DNA of 64,000 nucleotides, taken from contig JAZGUH010000546.1 of NCBI GenBank assembly GCA_037893225.1, positions 62,001 to 126,000 of the forward strand. Direction: 5' to 3'. A program made the position numbers and the translations under genes. The notes under the pieces are model-generated. The model made no database searches, was not told where the DNA came from, and was given only the letters and a program-made list of their open reading frames with translations. This DNA comes from Hippasteria phrygiana. Taxonomy: Eukaryota; Echinodermata; Asteroidea; Valvatida; Goniasteridae. Shown piece by piece: positions 42,320-56,407 of this stretch. Numbering within the stretch: the stretch's first letter is position 1; every line of letters starts with the position of its first letter.

Positions 42320-42775
42320 ACTGTTGTGGCTCTATTGGTAGAGCATTAGGCTTTGGACTACAGAGGCCTGGGTTCGAATCCTTTGCCCGATTTATATTTC
42401 TTTTTCTTGTACTAATTGTGGTGTGGAGGATTTTATTTCAAGGGAAAACAAGTCGGAGAACGTGTCTCAGCTCACACAGCCAAGTACAGCGCCCATTTAT
42501 GATAATTGCCCTAACTTTCCTAGGGAAACAAAATCACGCCATCCGGCCTGGTGACATTTTTTTGACGCCATATGGCGTCATCCGATACGCAAGGGATAAT
42601 GGTATTCATTCAACCATGTTCGGGTATTGTACTGCCGCCGTGTGGTTTCTTCTCTGTTTCAATAGATTTGAAAAATTCTCTCAGGCAGTAACAGCTTAGT
42701 GGCCGAGTGGTTAAGCGAGTCGTTCATCGAGTCGTTTATCGGCTCTTAAGCTGAGGGTTCGATTCCCAGCTTTTC
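42320..42775 (+). other. tRNA-like pair (unit 2)
   Basis: Blocks at 42320-42391 and 42693-42775. Confidence 0.6.
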
Positions 42776-44615
42776 AGTATTTCCTTTTTCTTTTCCAGAA
42801 ATGTGATTGTCATTATTTATAAGAGTATTCGTTTACCGTCCCCAAATACCAACTGTACTGTGGCGTGCGGTCGATTAGCAGTGCAGTTGGGACCGCTCGT
42901 GATGTCCAGGTAAGCATCTTCGTACAGGCTCATGGCACGTTTGGCTGGCTCGGCAGTCATTGCTTAGGGTGCAGCCATGTTCCTCCCTTTTACGGTGCTA
43001 GACGTTCGAGTTATATGGATGAGTGGGGAAGGAGGTGTGATGGACCGGGGTCTGATCTGTGACGGACCGGAATCCGAGCCCTTAAGAGTCCTACATGGGA
43101 GCCGGTAAGCCGGAGTATGGGGCCCCGGTGAATCGCGGCACCTGAAAGCTTGGTCAACATCACATAACTTTTTTTGTTTAAAAAGGCATAATACCAGAAT
43201 GCATATTTGATTGATTAACTCTAAGGGTTTCCGGAAAAAAAAAGAGTAATGTTTTTTCTAACATTTCTCTATTTATTATTATATTTAAAAGTAGTGTACA
43301 CGATTGGTAATCGTCCAATTTGTTTTTACTGAATTATTACGAAATACCTTACTCGATTGTAAGTTAATAGTAGTCTCAATCATCCTGTGAAATTACGGCA
43401 CTAGTTGTGCTGTCGTTGTCAAGAAAAGTAGAAATTGATATCGTTTTCTAACGATTTTCAGCTGGAAAACGTTGGAAAACTGCCCTTAAGACTTAAGTCA
43501 AGGCGCGCGTGGCTACCCGAACAGTGGCGCGCCCCGGACATGCTGCCATTCGGAGCGCGTCACGCGTCCAGGTAGCCACGCGTGCCTTGACAAAAGGCTT
43601 TCATCCGCCAAACGGCTAGAAAGGAGCGCCGTTTTTCTCTCTTGTTTTCGCCATCCAACAACGCAAAACTTTGAACAGGTTAGTAGAACGATATTTCCTG
43701 TAAAACACTAACCCCCAAATCCGCCCATTTTTGAAAATTGTAACAATGACCGATCATGTACATCACCTTTAAGGACATTTATTTTGCAAGCTTCGACTTC
43801 TCAGAATATGCACCCATGTCTGTTCCCGCAATTATTTTTTTATTATTTTATTTATTGGGTATTTAGTATAATTATTGTGAAGGGAAATTCGATCCTACGA
43901 AGCTTCGATCGCGAACGGCGCCCCTTCGGCCAGTAGTATAGATAGCTACCAGACTATTGTGCCACTTCTTGGCAGCTCTTCTTCGTATATGCGCGTGCAT
44001 GAAGAGAAAATGTTCCTCATTTTCATACAGAATTGCGCATGCGCACTAGTTTTCCCCATTTTTCGGCGGAAGATTTTACGAAATTCCCAAGACGTTGTTA
44101 CTGGCGGTTCGTGGCTATTAAAGGGGCTGTGTCGTCACGATCATAGCAGGCTTGCGGCTGTACACTGAATCCCGAACTGATGAACGCAGATGAACCCAGT
44201 AACTGCAAATAATTCCCCACGACCGCGCGCTGACCTACATTGACGACAGGAATTTATGTAAAGTTACATCATAAGAGTTATTTCAACACTATCAAATAAT
44301 AAACACAATAATAACAGGTATTACCAATAAATAATATACGCCAAACAAATGAGATTTCACCAGTGGCGAGTAAATCCGTGTCGAAAAGTGGGGATGATTA
44401 TTGAATTTGTCAACGAAGTACTGCATCTTAAACTTTTTCTCAACGGGGGATACCCCTGCCCTAAACACCGCTTGAAATTTGAAACATCAATTTGTGTACA
44501 ATTTTCCCCTTTTTAAATTTACGAAACAAAAAAGAAATACAAATCGGCGGGCCCCTGAACTCCTTCCCCGTGTTTACGCCACTGGCGCACAGATCCCCAC
44601 ATCACTATGATAAAG

Positions 44616-45920
44616 ATTTTAAGGCAAAAACTCACTCTTTCTTTTCAGGAAGTTTCCGTAAAACTACTGATGAAAATCTTCGTAGGTTTAAATCTGCCCT
44701 GGATTCTTGTGACTGGTCTGTGGTTTTTAAAAATAGACTTTATCACAGATATATTCGGTGTCCTAATCATTCTAATCGTCTAAAGTACACCAGTTATAGA
44801 AACTCACTCACAACTTTACTGCGCACTGCAAAACAAAATTATCAAATTCCTCTCTGTGATTTGAGTTACCATGATTATTTATATAATTCCAATCCCTTTT
44901 CTATTTTCTTAGATCCAGTAACCGAACATGAACTATATACCATTGTTTCTAATTTAACTAATAAGCAAAGTTCTGGTCATGATACGATTACCAGTACTGT
45001 TATCAAAGCTATTTTTCCTGCCATTTCCAAGCCCCTAGCTTTCATTATGAATATGTCATTAAGTACAGGTATAGTTCCGGATTCCATGAAAATTGCCAAA
45101 GTTATTCCTGTTTTTAAGAAAGGTGATTCCCATTTAGTTAATAATTATAGACCTATTTCCATTCTAACATCTTTTTCTAAAATTCTTGAACGTATTATTT
45201 ACGTTCACACGTCTCGGTTCTTAATAAAACATAATATTTTATCAGATTCGCAATATGGATTTAGGGAGAATCATTCCACTTCACATGCTATTTTACAGTT
45301 GATAGATACAATTATTGCTGGTCATGAACAGTCTTCTCATGCTCTGGGAATTTTTCTGGACCTCTCCAAGGCATTCAATACAATTGATCATGATATACTT
45401 CTGGCTAAACTTTCCTTTTATGGAATAAGAGGGATTGCCTTGGAGTGGTTCAGGAATTATCTCTCTAATCTGTCGTAAACAATTTGTATTTTTTAATGAA
45501 CACCAGTCTTCTCCTAAAGAGTTGCTTTGCGGAGTTCCACAGGGATCCATTTTGGGACCACTTCTTTTTTCCATCTATATTAACGATTTTGAGAAATCTT
45601 CTAATACTTTGTCATTTATTTTATTTGCAGATGACTCCAATTTATTTTATACTCATAGCAGTTTGAACACTCTGGTTAATGTCGTTAATACAGAACTTAT
45701 TAGAGTTTCCAAATGGATTAAAGCCAATAGATTATCCCTCAACATTGATAAAACTTCTTTTATGTTGTTTAGCAACTCAGCCAGTACACTTCCCACTGAG
45801 ATTCTGTTTGATAACTCCCCTGTTACTCAAACCAACTGTATCAAATTTTTTGGGTATTTTTATTGATGAAAAATTATCATGGAAATCTCATGTGAACTAT
45901 GTATGTAAAATAATTTCAAG
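44616..45920 (+). mobile_element. L2-like LINE, 3' end deleted (unit 3)
   Basis: RT blocks through FADD are present with the same 4 bp insertion and Asn in motif A as unit 1. The sequence stops at AATAATTTCAAG and continues as AGCAGCCACTACCCC, which lies beyond the LINE in intact units. Confidence 0.85.
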
Positions 45921-47616
45921 AGCAGCCACTACCCCTCTTTTAGTAGCATGATAATTTTGTTATTAAAGTGACGGGTCAAAATAAGCCTGAAGCTTTTTAT
46001 CGACCTAAGTTTACAAGCAATATACGAACAAGATACATCCAGATGAATGTACACATAATACATAGACCATTTTACGGATACCCCGCCTGTGGGATTTTGT
46101 TGGATGTTCATTAGGAGTGTCTCCTTCTGAATCTGTGTAGACGTCACTGTAATTAAGGCTGGACTTTGGTCGTTTTCTTTTTTTGAGTTTGAAACTGCGT
46201 ATTACTTTGTGCCTGGCTATATACTACGTCAAAGGTTGATCGTGGATGATCGTCATGATTTGTATGATCTTGAGAATCCATTGGGGTTTGTTGCGAAAGT
46301 TTATCCCATGATATGTCATCAGAAACTGAATCTAAATCTGTGGATAAATCGGCCATTACCGATATCTAGAAGGGAGTATTCCAATACACCTCGCGATTTA
46401 ATGATATTGCTTACCTGTGTCCTAAAAGGTAAAGTTAGTGATCAAGGATCAGCCGTTGATGAGGGGCAAAATTGAAATTTCGCGCCACATCACGTCACCG
46501 CTCGACAGGAAGTTTTTCCGATTTTGCATACTTTGCGACGTCGACACAAAGACCATGGTGAGAATTCTATATTGTAATTGTGGGACTGACTGTATTTATT
46601 TATTTATTACATTTCTTTACCCAGGGTGTGCCTAAACAGTTTAAAATATAGAGTACCGAAGTGATGACGTCAATCAATACAATGTTTGGAACCGGAATAC
46701 ATTCTAAACTGCATTTGTTTGGAACCATTGCCGCGGCAACTGACGTCAGACTTCGGTACTCTATACAGTAGGCCTATACAGTTGTCTACCTAGTCTTGGT
46801 TCAAGACGTTGTTACGCATATACGCGATAACCGGCCGCCGCGAGAGGGCGTTATCACGACAAAATAATTATTAAGCACGAACGGCCAGTAACAACGTCTT
46901 GGGAATTTCGTAGAAGCCGTGTTGTGCGCACGCACCTGCTTAGCCCAATAATTGCAGCGCGCATTATGTAGTTTGCACCTTCCAATTCCCCGTCGTATCT
47001 CCCTCGCGTCGATCGTCACAGTTGCAAGACGTCGCATGCGAACACGAGCGGTGAACTTGACACTGCAGCCGCTAGCGCATAGCCGGCAAAGCATAGCAGC
47101 TTCGATCGCGAACGGCGCCCCTTCGCCAGTATAGATAGCTACCAGACTATTGTGCAACTTCATGCAGCTCTTCTTCGTATGTGCGCATGCGTGAAGAGAA
47201 AATATTCCTCATTTTCATACAGAATTGACGCATGCGCACTAGTTTTCCTCATTTTTCAAATTTACAGTTATAAAGCCATGATTCTTAACCCCTTGGGCAC
47301 GGTATTTTACGGGAGACGTCGGGGTGTTGCAGCGGTTCTGGCAGCCAAATCGAACTGCTACAATGTGTTTTTGCAGTCAAGCATGACATAAACAATAATC
47401 CAACAATGGATTAAAACTGCACAAACGGCGGCCAATGGCGTCATCCGGCCGCATAATTTTGTTTCCAAGGAAGGTTAGGGGCTGTTATCATCAACGGGCG
47501 TATCTAGACCGCTATTACCATCATGCATATTCATGATTAAGTTATTTTTTATAATAAGCATCGCACGCATCATTCAGACAACAATATAAGGTTGAAGTAA
47601 AATATTTGGTCCAGCT

Positions 47617-48072
47617 ACTGTTGTGGCTCTATTGGTAGAGCATTAGGCTTTGGACTACAGAGGCCTGGGTTCGAATCCTTTGCCCGATTTATATTTCTTT
47701 TTCTTGTACTAATTGTGGTGTGGAGGATTTTATTTCAAGGGAAAACAAGTCGGAGAACGTGTCTCAGCTCACACAGCCAAGTACAGCGCCCATTTATGAT
47801 AATTGCCCTAACTTTCCTAGGGAAACAAAATCACGCCATCCGGCCTGGTGACATTTTTTTGACGCCATATGGCGTCATCCGATACGCAAGGGATAATGGT
47901 ATTCATTCAACCATGTTCGGGTATTGTACTGCCGCCGTGTGGTTTCTTCTCTGTTTCAATAGATTTGAAAAATTCTCTCAGGCAGTAACAGCTTAGTGGC
48001 CGAGTGGTTAAGCGAGTCGTTCATCGAGTCGTTTATCGGCTCTTAAGCTGAGGGTTCGATTCCCAGCTTTTC
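47617..48072 (+). other. tRNA-like pair (unit 3)
   Basis: Blocks at 47617-47688 and 47990-48072. Confidence 0.6.
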
Positions 48073-49913
48073 AGTATTTCCTTTTTCTTTTCCAGAAATG
48101 TGATTGTCATTATTTATAAGAGTATTCGTTTACCGTCCCCAAATACCAACTGTACTGTGGCGTGCGGTCGATTAGCAGTGCAGTTGGGACCGCTCGTGAT
48201 GTCCAGGTAAGCATCTTCGTACAGGCTCATGGCACGTTTGGCTGGCTCGGCAGTCATTGCTTAGGGTGCAGCCATGTTCCTCCCTTTTACGGTGCTAGAC
48301 GTTCGAGTTATATGGATGAGTGGGGAAGGAGGTGTGATGGACCGGGGTCTGATCTGTGACGGACCGGAATCCGAGCCCTTAAGAGTCCTACATGGGAGCC
48401 GGTAAGCCGGAGTATGGGGCCCCGGTGAATCGCGGCACCTGAAAGCTTGGTCAACATCACATAACTTTTTTTGTTTAAAAAGGCATAATACCAGAATGCA
48501 TATTTGATTGATTAACTCTAAGGGTTTCCGGAAAAAAAAAGAGTAATGTTTTTTTCTGACATTTCTCTATTTATTATTATATTTAAAAGTAGTGTACACG
48601 ATTGGTAATCGTCCAATTTGTTTTTACTGAATTATTACGAAATACCTTACTCGATTGTAAGTTAATAGTAGTCTCAATCATCCTGTGAAATTACGGCACT
48701 AGTTGTGCTGTCGTTGTCAAGAAAAGTAGAAATTGATATCGTTTTCTAACGATTTTCAGCTGGAAAACGTTGGAAAACTGCCCTTAAGACTTAAGTCAAG
48801 GCGCGCGTGGCTACCCGAACAGTGGCGCGCCCCGGACATGATGCCATTCGGAGCGCGTCACGCGTCCAGGTAGCCACGCGTGCCTTGACAAAAGGCTTTC
48901 ATCCGCCAAACGGCTAGAAAGGAGCGCCGTTTTTCTCTCTTGTTTTCGCCATCCAACAACGCAAAACTTTGAACAGGTTAGTAGAACGATATTTCCTGTA
49001 AAACACTAACCCCCAAATCCGCCCATTTTTGAAAATTGTAACAATGACCGATCATGTACATCACCTTTAAGGACATTTATTTTGCAAGCTTCGACTTCTC
49101 AGAATATGCACCCATGTCTGTTCCCGCAATTATTTTTTTATTATTTTATTTATTGGGTATTTAGTATAATTATTGTGAAGGGAAATTCGATCCTACGAAG
49201 CTTCGATCGCGAACGGCGCCCCTTCGGCCAGTAGTATAGATAGCTACCAGACTATTCCGCCACTTCTTGGCAGCTCTTCTTCGTATATGCGCGTGCATGA
49301 AGAGAAAATTTTCCTCATTTTTATACAGAATTGCGCATGCGCACTAGTTTTCCCCATTTTTCGGCGGAAGATTTTACGAAATTCCCAAGACGTTGTTACT
49401 GGCGGTTCGTGGCTATTAAAGGGGCTGTGTCGTCACGATCATAGCAGGCTTGCGGCTGTACACTGAATCCCGAACTGATGAACGCAGATGAACCCAGTAA
49501 CTGCAAATAATTCCCCACGACCGCGCGCTGACCTACATTGACGACAGGAATTTATGTAAAGTTACATCATAAGAGTTATTTCAACACTATCAAATAATAA
49601 ACACAATAATAACAGGTATTACCAATAAATAATATACGCCAAACAAATGAGATTTCACCAGTGGCGAGTAAATCCGTGTCGAAAAGTGGGGATGATTATT
49701 GAATTTGTCAACGAAGTACTGCATCTTAAACTTTTTCTCAACGGGGGATACCCCTGCCCTAAACACCGCTTGAAATTTGAAACATCAATTTGTGTACAAT
49801 TTTCCCCTTTTTAAATTTACGAAACAAAAAAGAAATACAAATCGGCGGGCCCCTGAACTCCTTCCCCGTGTTTACGCCACTGGCGCACAGATCCCCACAT
49901 CACTATGATAAAG

Positions 49914-52088
49914 ATTTTAAGGCAAAAACTCACTCTTTCTTTTCAGGAAGTTTCCGTAAAACTACTGATGAAAATCTTCGTAGGTTTAAATCTGCCCTGG
50001 ATTCTTGTGACTGGTCTGTGGTTTTTAAAAATAGACTTTATCACAGATATATTCGGTGTCCTAATCATTCTAATCGTCTAAAGTACACCAGTTATAGAAA
50101 CTCACTCACAACTTTACTGCGCACTGCAAAACAAAATTATCAAATTCCTCTCTGTGATTTGAGTTACCATGATTATTTATATAATTCCAATCCCTTTTCT
50201 ATTTTCTTAGATCCAGTAACCGAACATGAACTATATACCATTGTTTCTAATTTAACTAATAAGCAAAGTTCTGGTCATGATACGATTACCAGTACTGTTA
50301 TCAAAGCTATTTTTCCTGCCATTTCCAAGCCCCTAGCTTTCATTATGAATATGTCATTAAGTACAGGTATAGTTCCGGATTCCATGAAAATTGCCAAAGT
50401 TATTCCTGTTTTTAAGAAAGGTGATTCCCATTTAGTTAATAATTATAGACCTATTTCCATTCTAACATCTTTTTCTAAAATTCTTGAACGTATTATTTAC
50501 GTTCACACGTCTCGGTTCTTAATAAAACATAATATTTTATCAGATTCGCAATATGGATTTAGGGAGAATCATTCTACTTCACATGCTATTTTACAGTTGA
50601 TAGATACAATTATTACAGTCTTCTCATGCTCTGGGAATTTTTCTGGACCTCTCCAAGGCATTCGATACAATTGATCATGATATACTTCTGGCTAAACTTT
50701 CCTTTTATGGAATAAGAGGGATTGCCTTGGAGTGGTTCAGGAATTATCTCTCTAATCGTAAACAATTTGTATTTTTTAATGAACACCAGTCTTCTCCTAA
50801 AGAGTTGCTTTGCGGAGTTCCACAGGGATCCATTTTGGGACCACTTCTTTTTTCCATCTATATTAACGATTTTGAGAAATCTTCTAATACTTTGTCATTT
50901 ATTTTATTTGCAGATGACTCCAATTTATTTTATACTCATAGCAGTTTGAACACTCTGGTTAATGTCGTTAATACAGAACTTATTAGAGTTTCCAAATGGA
51001 TTAAAGCCAATAGATTATCCCTCAACATTGATAAAACTTCTTTTATGTTGTTTAGCAACTCAGCCAGTACACTTCCCACTGAGATTCTGTTTGATAACTC
51101 CCCTGTTACTCAAACCAACTGTATCAAATTTTTTGGGTATTTTTATTGATGAAAAATTATCATGGAAATCTCATGTGAACTATGTATGTAAAATAATTTC
51201 AAGAAATATTGGTATTATTAACAGATTGAAATATTGTTTTCCTTCCAAAATTGTATTTAATATTTATAACGCATTAATTTCGCCATATATTTCCTATGGT
51301 ATTCTGGCCTGGGGCAACTCTAGTCTGTTCTTGTCGTTTAAATAGAATTTTGGTTTTACAGAAAAGGGCATTGCGTGTTATTGACCGTGTAGATTTTAGA
51401 GCTCATTCTGACCCATTGTTCTTTAATCACAATACTCTTAAAATTAATGACATATATTCCCTCCAGTTGGGAATTTTATGCATCAGCTTGTTGCTCATAA
51501 ATTACCTAATTCGTTTGAACGATTGTTTGAGATTAATGCCGTTATTCATCGATATTATACCAGACAGATTAAAGATGTCCATATCCCATACATACGTACT
51601 GCTCAAGCTAAGAAATTTATTGTGTATCAGGGTCCGAAATTCTGGAACTCACTATGTCAAACTCTCAGAAGTATTATAAGTCGATCTCTATTTAAGAAAA
51701 AAACTTAAGGCTCTGCTTTTGGACAAATACTCTTCTTAATTTTTTTTTCTTTTCTAATCAGCGGTGTACAAATTCTCTAAATGATCCTCTGTGTAACTTC
51801 TGTTGTTTTACCGTACTTGTCCTTGGTTTGTCCTGTTTGTGTTGGTCCTTGTCAATTTATACGTGTAACATAAGTCAATTTGTCTGTGTAGTTTAATGGA
51901 ACCAGTGTAACCTATGATAATACCATGAACATTTCATTTTTCTACACGTCAATGGGCTTTTCTACTTGACAAGCTTGCTTTTGGAGAAGCCCACCACTTA
52001 ATCTTATCCGTTTATCTAGTATGACTAAATCTTTTGTAAGTTTTTGGGATTAAGTGGAAATAAATATGAATGAATGAATGAATGAAAG
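49914..52088 (+). mobile_element. L2-like LINE, distinct subtype (unit 4)
   Basis: Here [12 protein letters not shown] reads through without the TAA stop, because the 4 bp insertion is absent, and motif A encodes LSKAFDTID with the consensus Asp. An 11 bp deletion near 50615 (after CAATTATT) breaks the frame before motif A. The T-run shift and later frame breaks are the same as in unit 1. Confidence 0.85.
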
Positions 52089-54111
52089 ATGACTACCGAA
52101 GAAACAAAGAAATAGAAACCCCGACAAATATTCAAACAACCCTAATTTTCACCTGTTTTGCACGAATTATTCGCTTATTACTTTTTATGACATGAACAAT
52201 TCACATACCGAGTACATGGATCGGATGTATACTGTACATGTAATGTATGTACTGTACATGTTGGTGACTATACATTACATGTAGACTTGATGTGCGGAAA
52301 TGTTGTTGGAATAGCGACCAAGTAAAGTTGTTTCAGCTCTATCTATCAACTATTTAAAAAAAATGTACTTCTAAGTTCTAGATTTAAATTTTTTTTTCGC
52401 TGCTAAAGAACTGTCTGCAGCCACTACCCCTCTTTTAGTAGCATGATAATTTTGTTATTAAAGTGACGGGTCAAAATAAGCCTGAAGCTTTTTATCGACC
52501 TAAGTTTACAAGCAATATACGAACAAGATACATCCAGATGAATGTACACATAATACATAGACCATTTTACGGATACCCCGCCTGTGGGATTTTGTTGGAT
52601 GTTCATTAGGAGTGTCTCCTTCTGAATCTGTGTAGACGTCACTGTAATTAAGGCTGGACTTTGGTCGTTTTCTTTTTTTGAGTTTGAAACTGCGTATTAC
52701 TTTGTGCCTGGCTATATACTACGTCAAAGGTTGATCGTGGATGATCGTCATGATTTGTATGATCTTGAGAATCCATTGGGGTTTGTTGCGAAAGTTTATC
52801 CCATGATATGTCATCAGAAACTGAATCTAAATCTGTGGATAAATCGGCCATTACCGATATCTAGAAGGGAGTATTCCAATACACCTCGCGATTTAATGAT
52901 ATTGCTTACCTGTGTCCTAAAAGGTAAAGTTAGTGATCAAGGATCAGCCGTTGATGAGGGGCAAAATTGAAATTTCGCGCCACATCACGTCACCGCTCGA
53001 CAGGAAGTTTTTCCGATTTTGCATACTTTGCGACGTCGACACAAAGACCATGGTGAGAATTCTATATTGTAATTGTGGGACTGACTGTATTTATTTATTT
53101 ATTACATTTCTTTACCCAGGGTGTGCCTAAACAGTTTAAAATATAGAGTACCGAAGTGATGACGTCAATCAATACAATGTTTGGAACCGGAATACATTCT
53201 AAACTGCATTTGTTTGGAACCATTGCCGCGGCAACTGACGTCAGACTTCGGTACTCTATACAGTAGGCCTATACAGTTGTCTACCTAGTCTTGGTTCAAG
53301 ACGTTGTTACGCATATACGCGATAACCGGCCGCCGCGAGAGGGCGTTATCACGACAAAATAATTATTAAGCACGAACGGCCAGTAACAACGTCTTGGGAA
53401 TTTCGTAGAAGCCGTGTTGTGCGCACGCACCTGCTTAGCCCAATAATTGCAGCGCGCATTATGTAGTTTGCACCTTCCAATTCCCCGTCGTATCTCCCTC
53501 GCGTCGATCGTCACAGTTGCAAGACGTCGCATGCGAACACGAGCGGTGAACTTGACACTGCAGCCGCTAGCGCATAGCCGGCAAAGCATAGCAGCTTCGA
53601 TCGCGAACGGCGCCCCTTCGCCAGTATAGATAGCTACCAGACTATTGTGCAACTTCATGCAGCTCTTCTTCGTATGTGCGCATGCGTGAAGAGAAAATAT
53701 TCCTCATTTTCATACAGAATTGACGCATGCGCACTAGTTTTCCTCATTTTTCAAATTTATAGTTATAAAGCCATGATTCTTAACCCCTTGGGCACGGTAT
53801 TTTACGGGAGACGTCGGGGTGTTGCAGCGGTTCTGGCAGCCAAATCGAACTGCTACAATGTGTTTTTGCAGTCAAGCATGACATAAACAATAATCCAACA
53901 ATGGATTAAAACTGCACAAACGGCGGCCAATGGCGTCATCCGGCCGCATAATTTTGTTTCCAAGGAAGGTTAGGGGCTGTTATCATCAACGGGCGTATCT
54001 AGACCGCTATTACCATCATGCATATTCATGATTAAGTTATTTTTTATAATAAGCATCGCACGCATCATTCAGACAACAATATAAGGTTGAAGTAAAATAT
54101 TTGGTCCAGCT

Positions 54112-54567
54112 ACTGTTGTGGCTCTATTGGTAGAGCATTAGGCTTTGGACTACAGAGGCCTGGGTTCGAATCCTTTGCCCGATTTATATTTCTTTTTCTT
54201 GTACTAATTGTGGTGTGGAGGATTTTATTTCAAGGGAAAACAAGTCGGAGAACGTGTCTCAGCTCACACAGCCAAGTACAGCGCCCATTTATGATAATTG
54301 CCCTAACTTTCCTAGGGAAACAAAATCACGCCATCCGGCCTGGTGACATTTTTTTGACGCCATATGGCGTCATCCGATACGCAAGGGATAATGGTATTCA
54401 TTCAACCATGTTCGGGTATTGTACTGCCGCCGTGTGGTTTCTTCTCTGTTTCAATAGATTTGAAAAATTCTCTCAGGCAGTAACAGCTTAGTGGCCGAGT
54501 GGTTAAGCGAGTCGTTCATCGAGTCGTTTATCGGCTCTTAAGCTGAGGGTTCGATTCCCAGCTTTTC
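54112..54567 (+). other. tRNA-like pair (unit 4)
   Basis: Blocks at 54112-54183 and 54485-54567. Confidence 0.6.
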
Positions 54568-56407
54568 AGTATTTCCTTTTTCTTTTCCAGAAATGTGATT
54601 GTCATTATTTATAAGAGTATTCGTTTACCGTCCCCAAATACCAACTGTACTGTGGCGTGCGGTCGATTAGCAGTGCAGTTGGGACCGCTCGTGATGTCCA
54701 GGTAAGCATCTTCGTACAGGCTCATGGCACGTTTGGCTGGCTCGGCAGTCATTGCTTAGGGTGCAGCCATGTTCCTCCCTTTTACGGTGCTAGACGTTCG
54801 AGTTATATGGATGAGTGGGGAAGGAGGTGTGATGGACCGGGGTCTGATCTGTGACGGACCGGAATCCGAGCCCTTAAGAGTCCTACATGGGAGCCGGTAA
54901 GCCGGAGTATGGGGCCCCGGTGAATCGCGGCACCTGAAAGCTTGGTCAACATCACATAACTTTTTTTGTTTAAAAAGGCATAATACCAGAATGCATATTT
55001 GATTGATTAACTCTAAGGGTTTCCGGAAAAAAAAAGAGTAATGTTTTTTCTAACATTTCTCTATTTATTATTATATTTAAAAGTAGTGTACACGATTGGT
55101 AATCGTCCAATTTGTTTTTACTGAATTATTACGAAATACCTTACTCGATTGTAAGTTAATAGTAGTCTCAATCATCCTGTGAAATTACGGCACTAGTTGT
55201 GCTGTCGTTGTCAAGAAAAGTAGAAATTGATATCGTTTTCTAACGATTTTCAGCTGGAAAACGTTGGAAAACTGCCCTTAAGACTTAAGTCAAGGCGCGC
55301 GTGGCTACCCGAACAGTGGCGCGCCCCGGACATGCTGCCATTCGGAGCGCGTCACGCGTCCAGGTAGCCACGCGTGCCTTGACAAAAGGCTTTCATCCGC
55401 CAAACGGCTAGAAAGGAGCGCCGTTTTTCTCTCTTGTTTTCGCCATCCAACAACGCAAAACTTTGAACAGGTTAGTAGAACGATATTTCCTGTAAAACAC
55501 TAACCCCCAAATCCGCCCATTTTTGAAAATTGTAACAATGACCGATCATGTACATCACCTTTAAGGACATTTATTTTGCAAGCTTCGACTTCTCAGAATA
55601 TGCACCCATGTCTGTTCCCGCAATTATTTTTTTATTATTTTATTTATTGGGTATTTAGTATAATTATTGTGAAGGGAAATTCGATCCTACGAAGCTTCGA
55701 TCGCGAACGGCGCCCCTTCGGCCAGTAGTATAGATAGCTACCAGACTATTGTGCCACTTCTTGGCAGCTCTTCTTCGTATATGCGCGTGCATGAAGAGAA
55801 AATGTTCCTCATTTTCATACAGAATTGCGCATGCGCACTAGTTTTCCCCATTTTTCGGCGGAAGATTTTACGAAATTCCCAAGACGTTGTTACTGGCGGT
55901 TCGTGGCTATTAAAGGGGCTGTGTCGTCACGATCATAGCAGGCTTGCGGCTGTACACTGAATCCCGAACTGATGAACGCAGATGAACCCAGTAACTGCAA
56001 ATAATTCCCCACGACCGCGCGCTGACCTACATTGACGACAGGAATTTATGTAAAGTTACATCATAAGAGTTATTTCAACACTATCAAATAATAAACACAA
56101 TAATAACAGGTATTACCAATAAATAATATACGCCAAACAAATGAGATTTCACCAGTGGCGAGTAAATCCGTGTCGAAAAGTGGGGATGATTATTGAATTT
56201 GTCAACGAAGTACTGCATCTTAAACTTTTTCTCAACGGGGGATACCCCTGCCCTAAACACCGCTTGAAATTTGAAACATCAATTTGTGTACAATTTTCCC
56301 CTTTTTAAATTTACGAAACAAAAAAGAAATACAAATCGGCGGGCCCCTGAACTCCTTCCCCGTGTTTACGCCACTGGCGCACAGATCCCCACATCACTAT
56401 GATAAAG

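Larger units (their letters stand above)
39614..44239. repeat. Array unit 2: mosaic with LINE tail only
   Basis: 4,626 bp. The first 280 bp match LINE-bearing units; from about 39920 (GCACCTGATACTCC, CTATAATAAA) it matches the empty-site unit 0. After the LINE tail it carries private differences up to about 40560 (TTGATGAC, AAACATGTTTCAGCTATATC) and then rejoins the other units. Confidence 0.8.
44240..49537. repeat. Array unit 3: LINE with 3' deletion
   Basis: 5,298 bp. The LINE joins unit sequence directly at 45920/45921, losing about 1.2 kb of LINE end and unit flank. Near 49255 it has private changes (CTATTCCGCCACTTC) that remove a short frame seen in the other units. Confidence 0.85.
49538..56031. 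repeat. Array unit 4: with LINE of a different lesion state
   Basis: 6,494 bp. The difference from units 1 and 5 lies almost wholly in the LINE: an 11 bp loss and absence of the 4 bp insertion. Confidence 0.85.
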
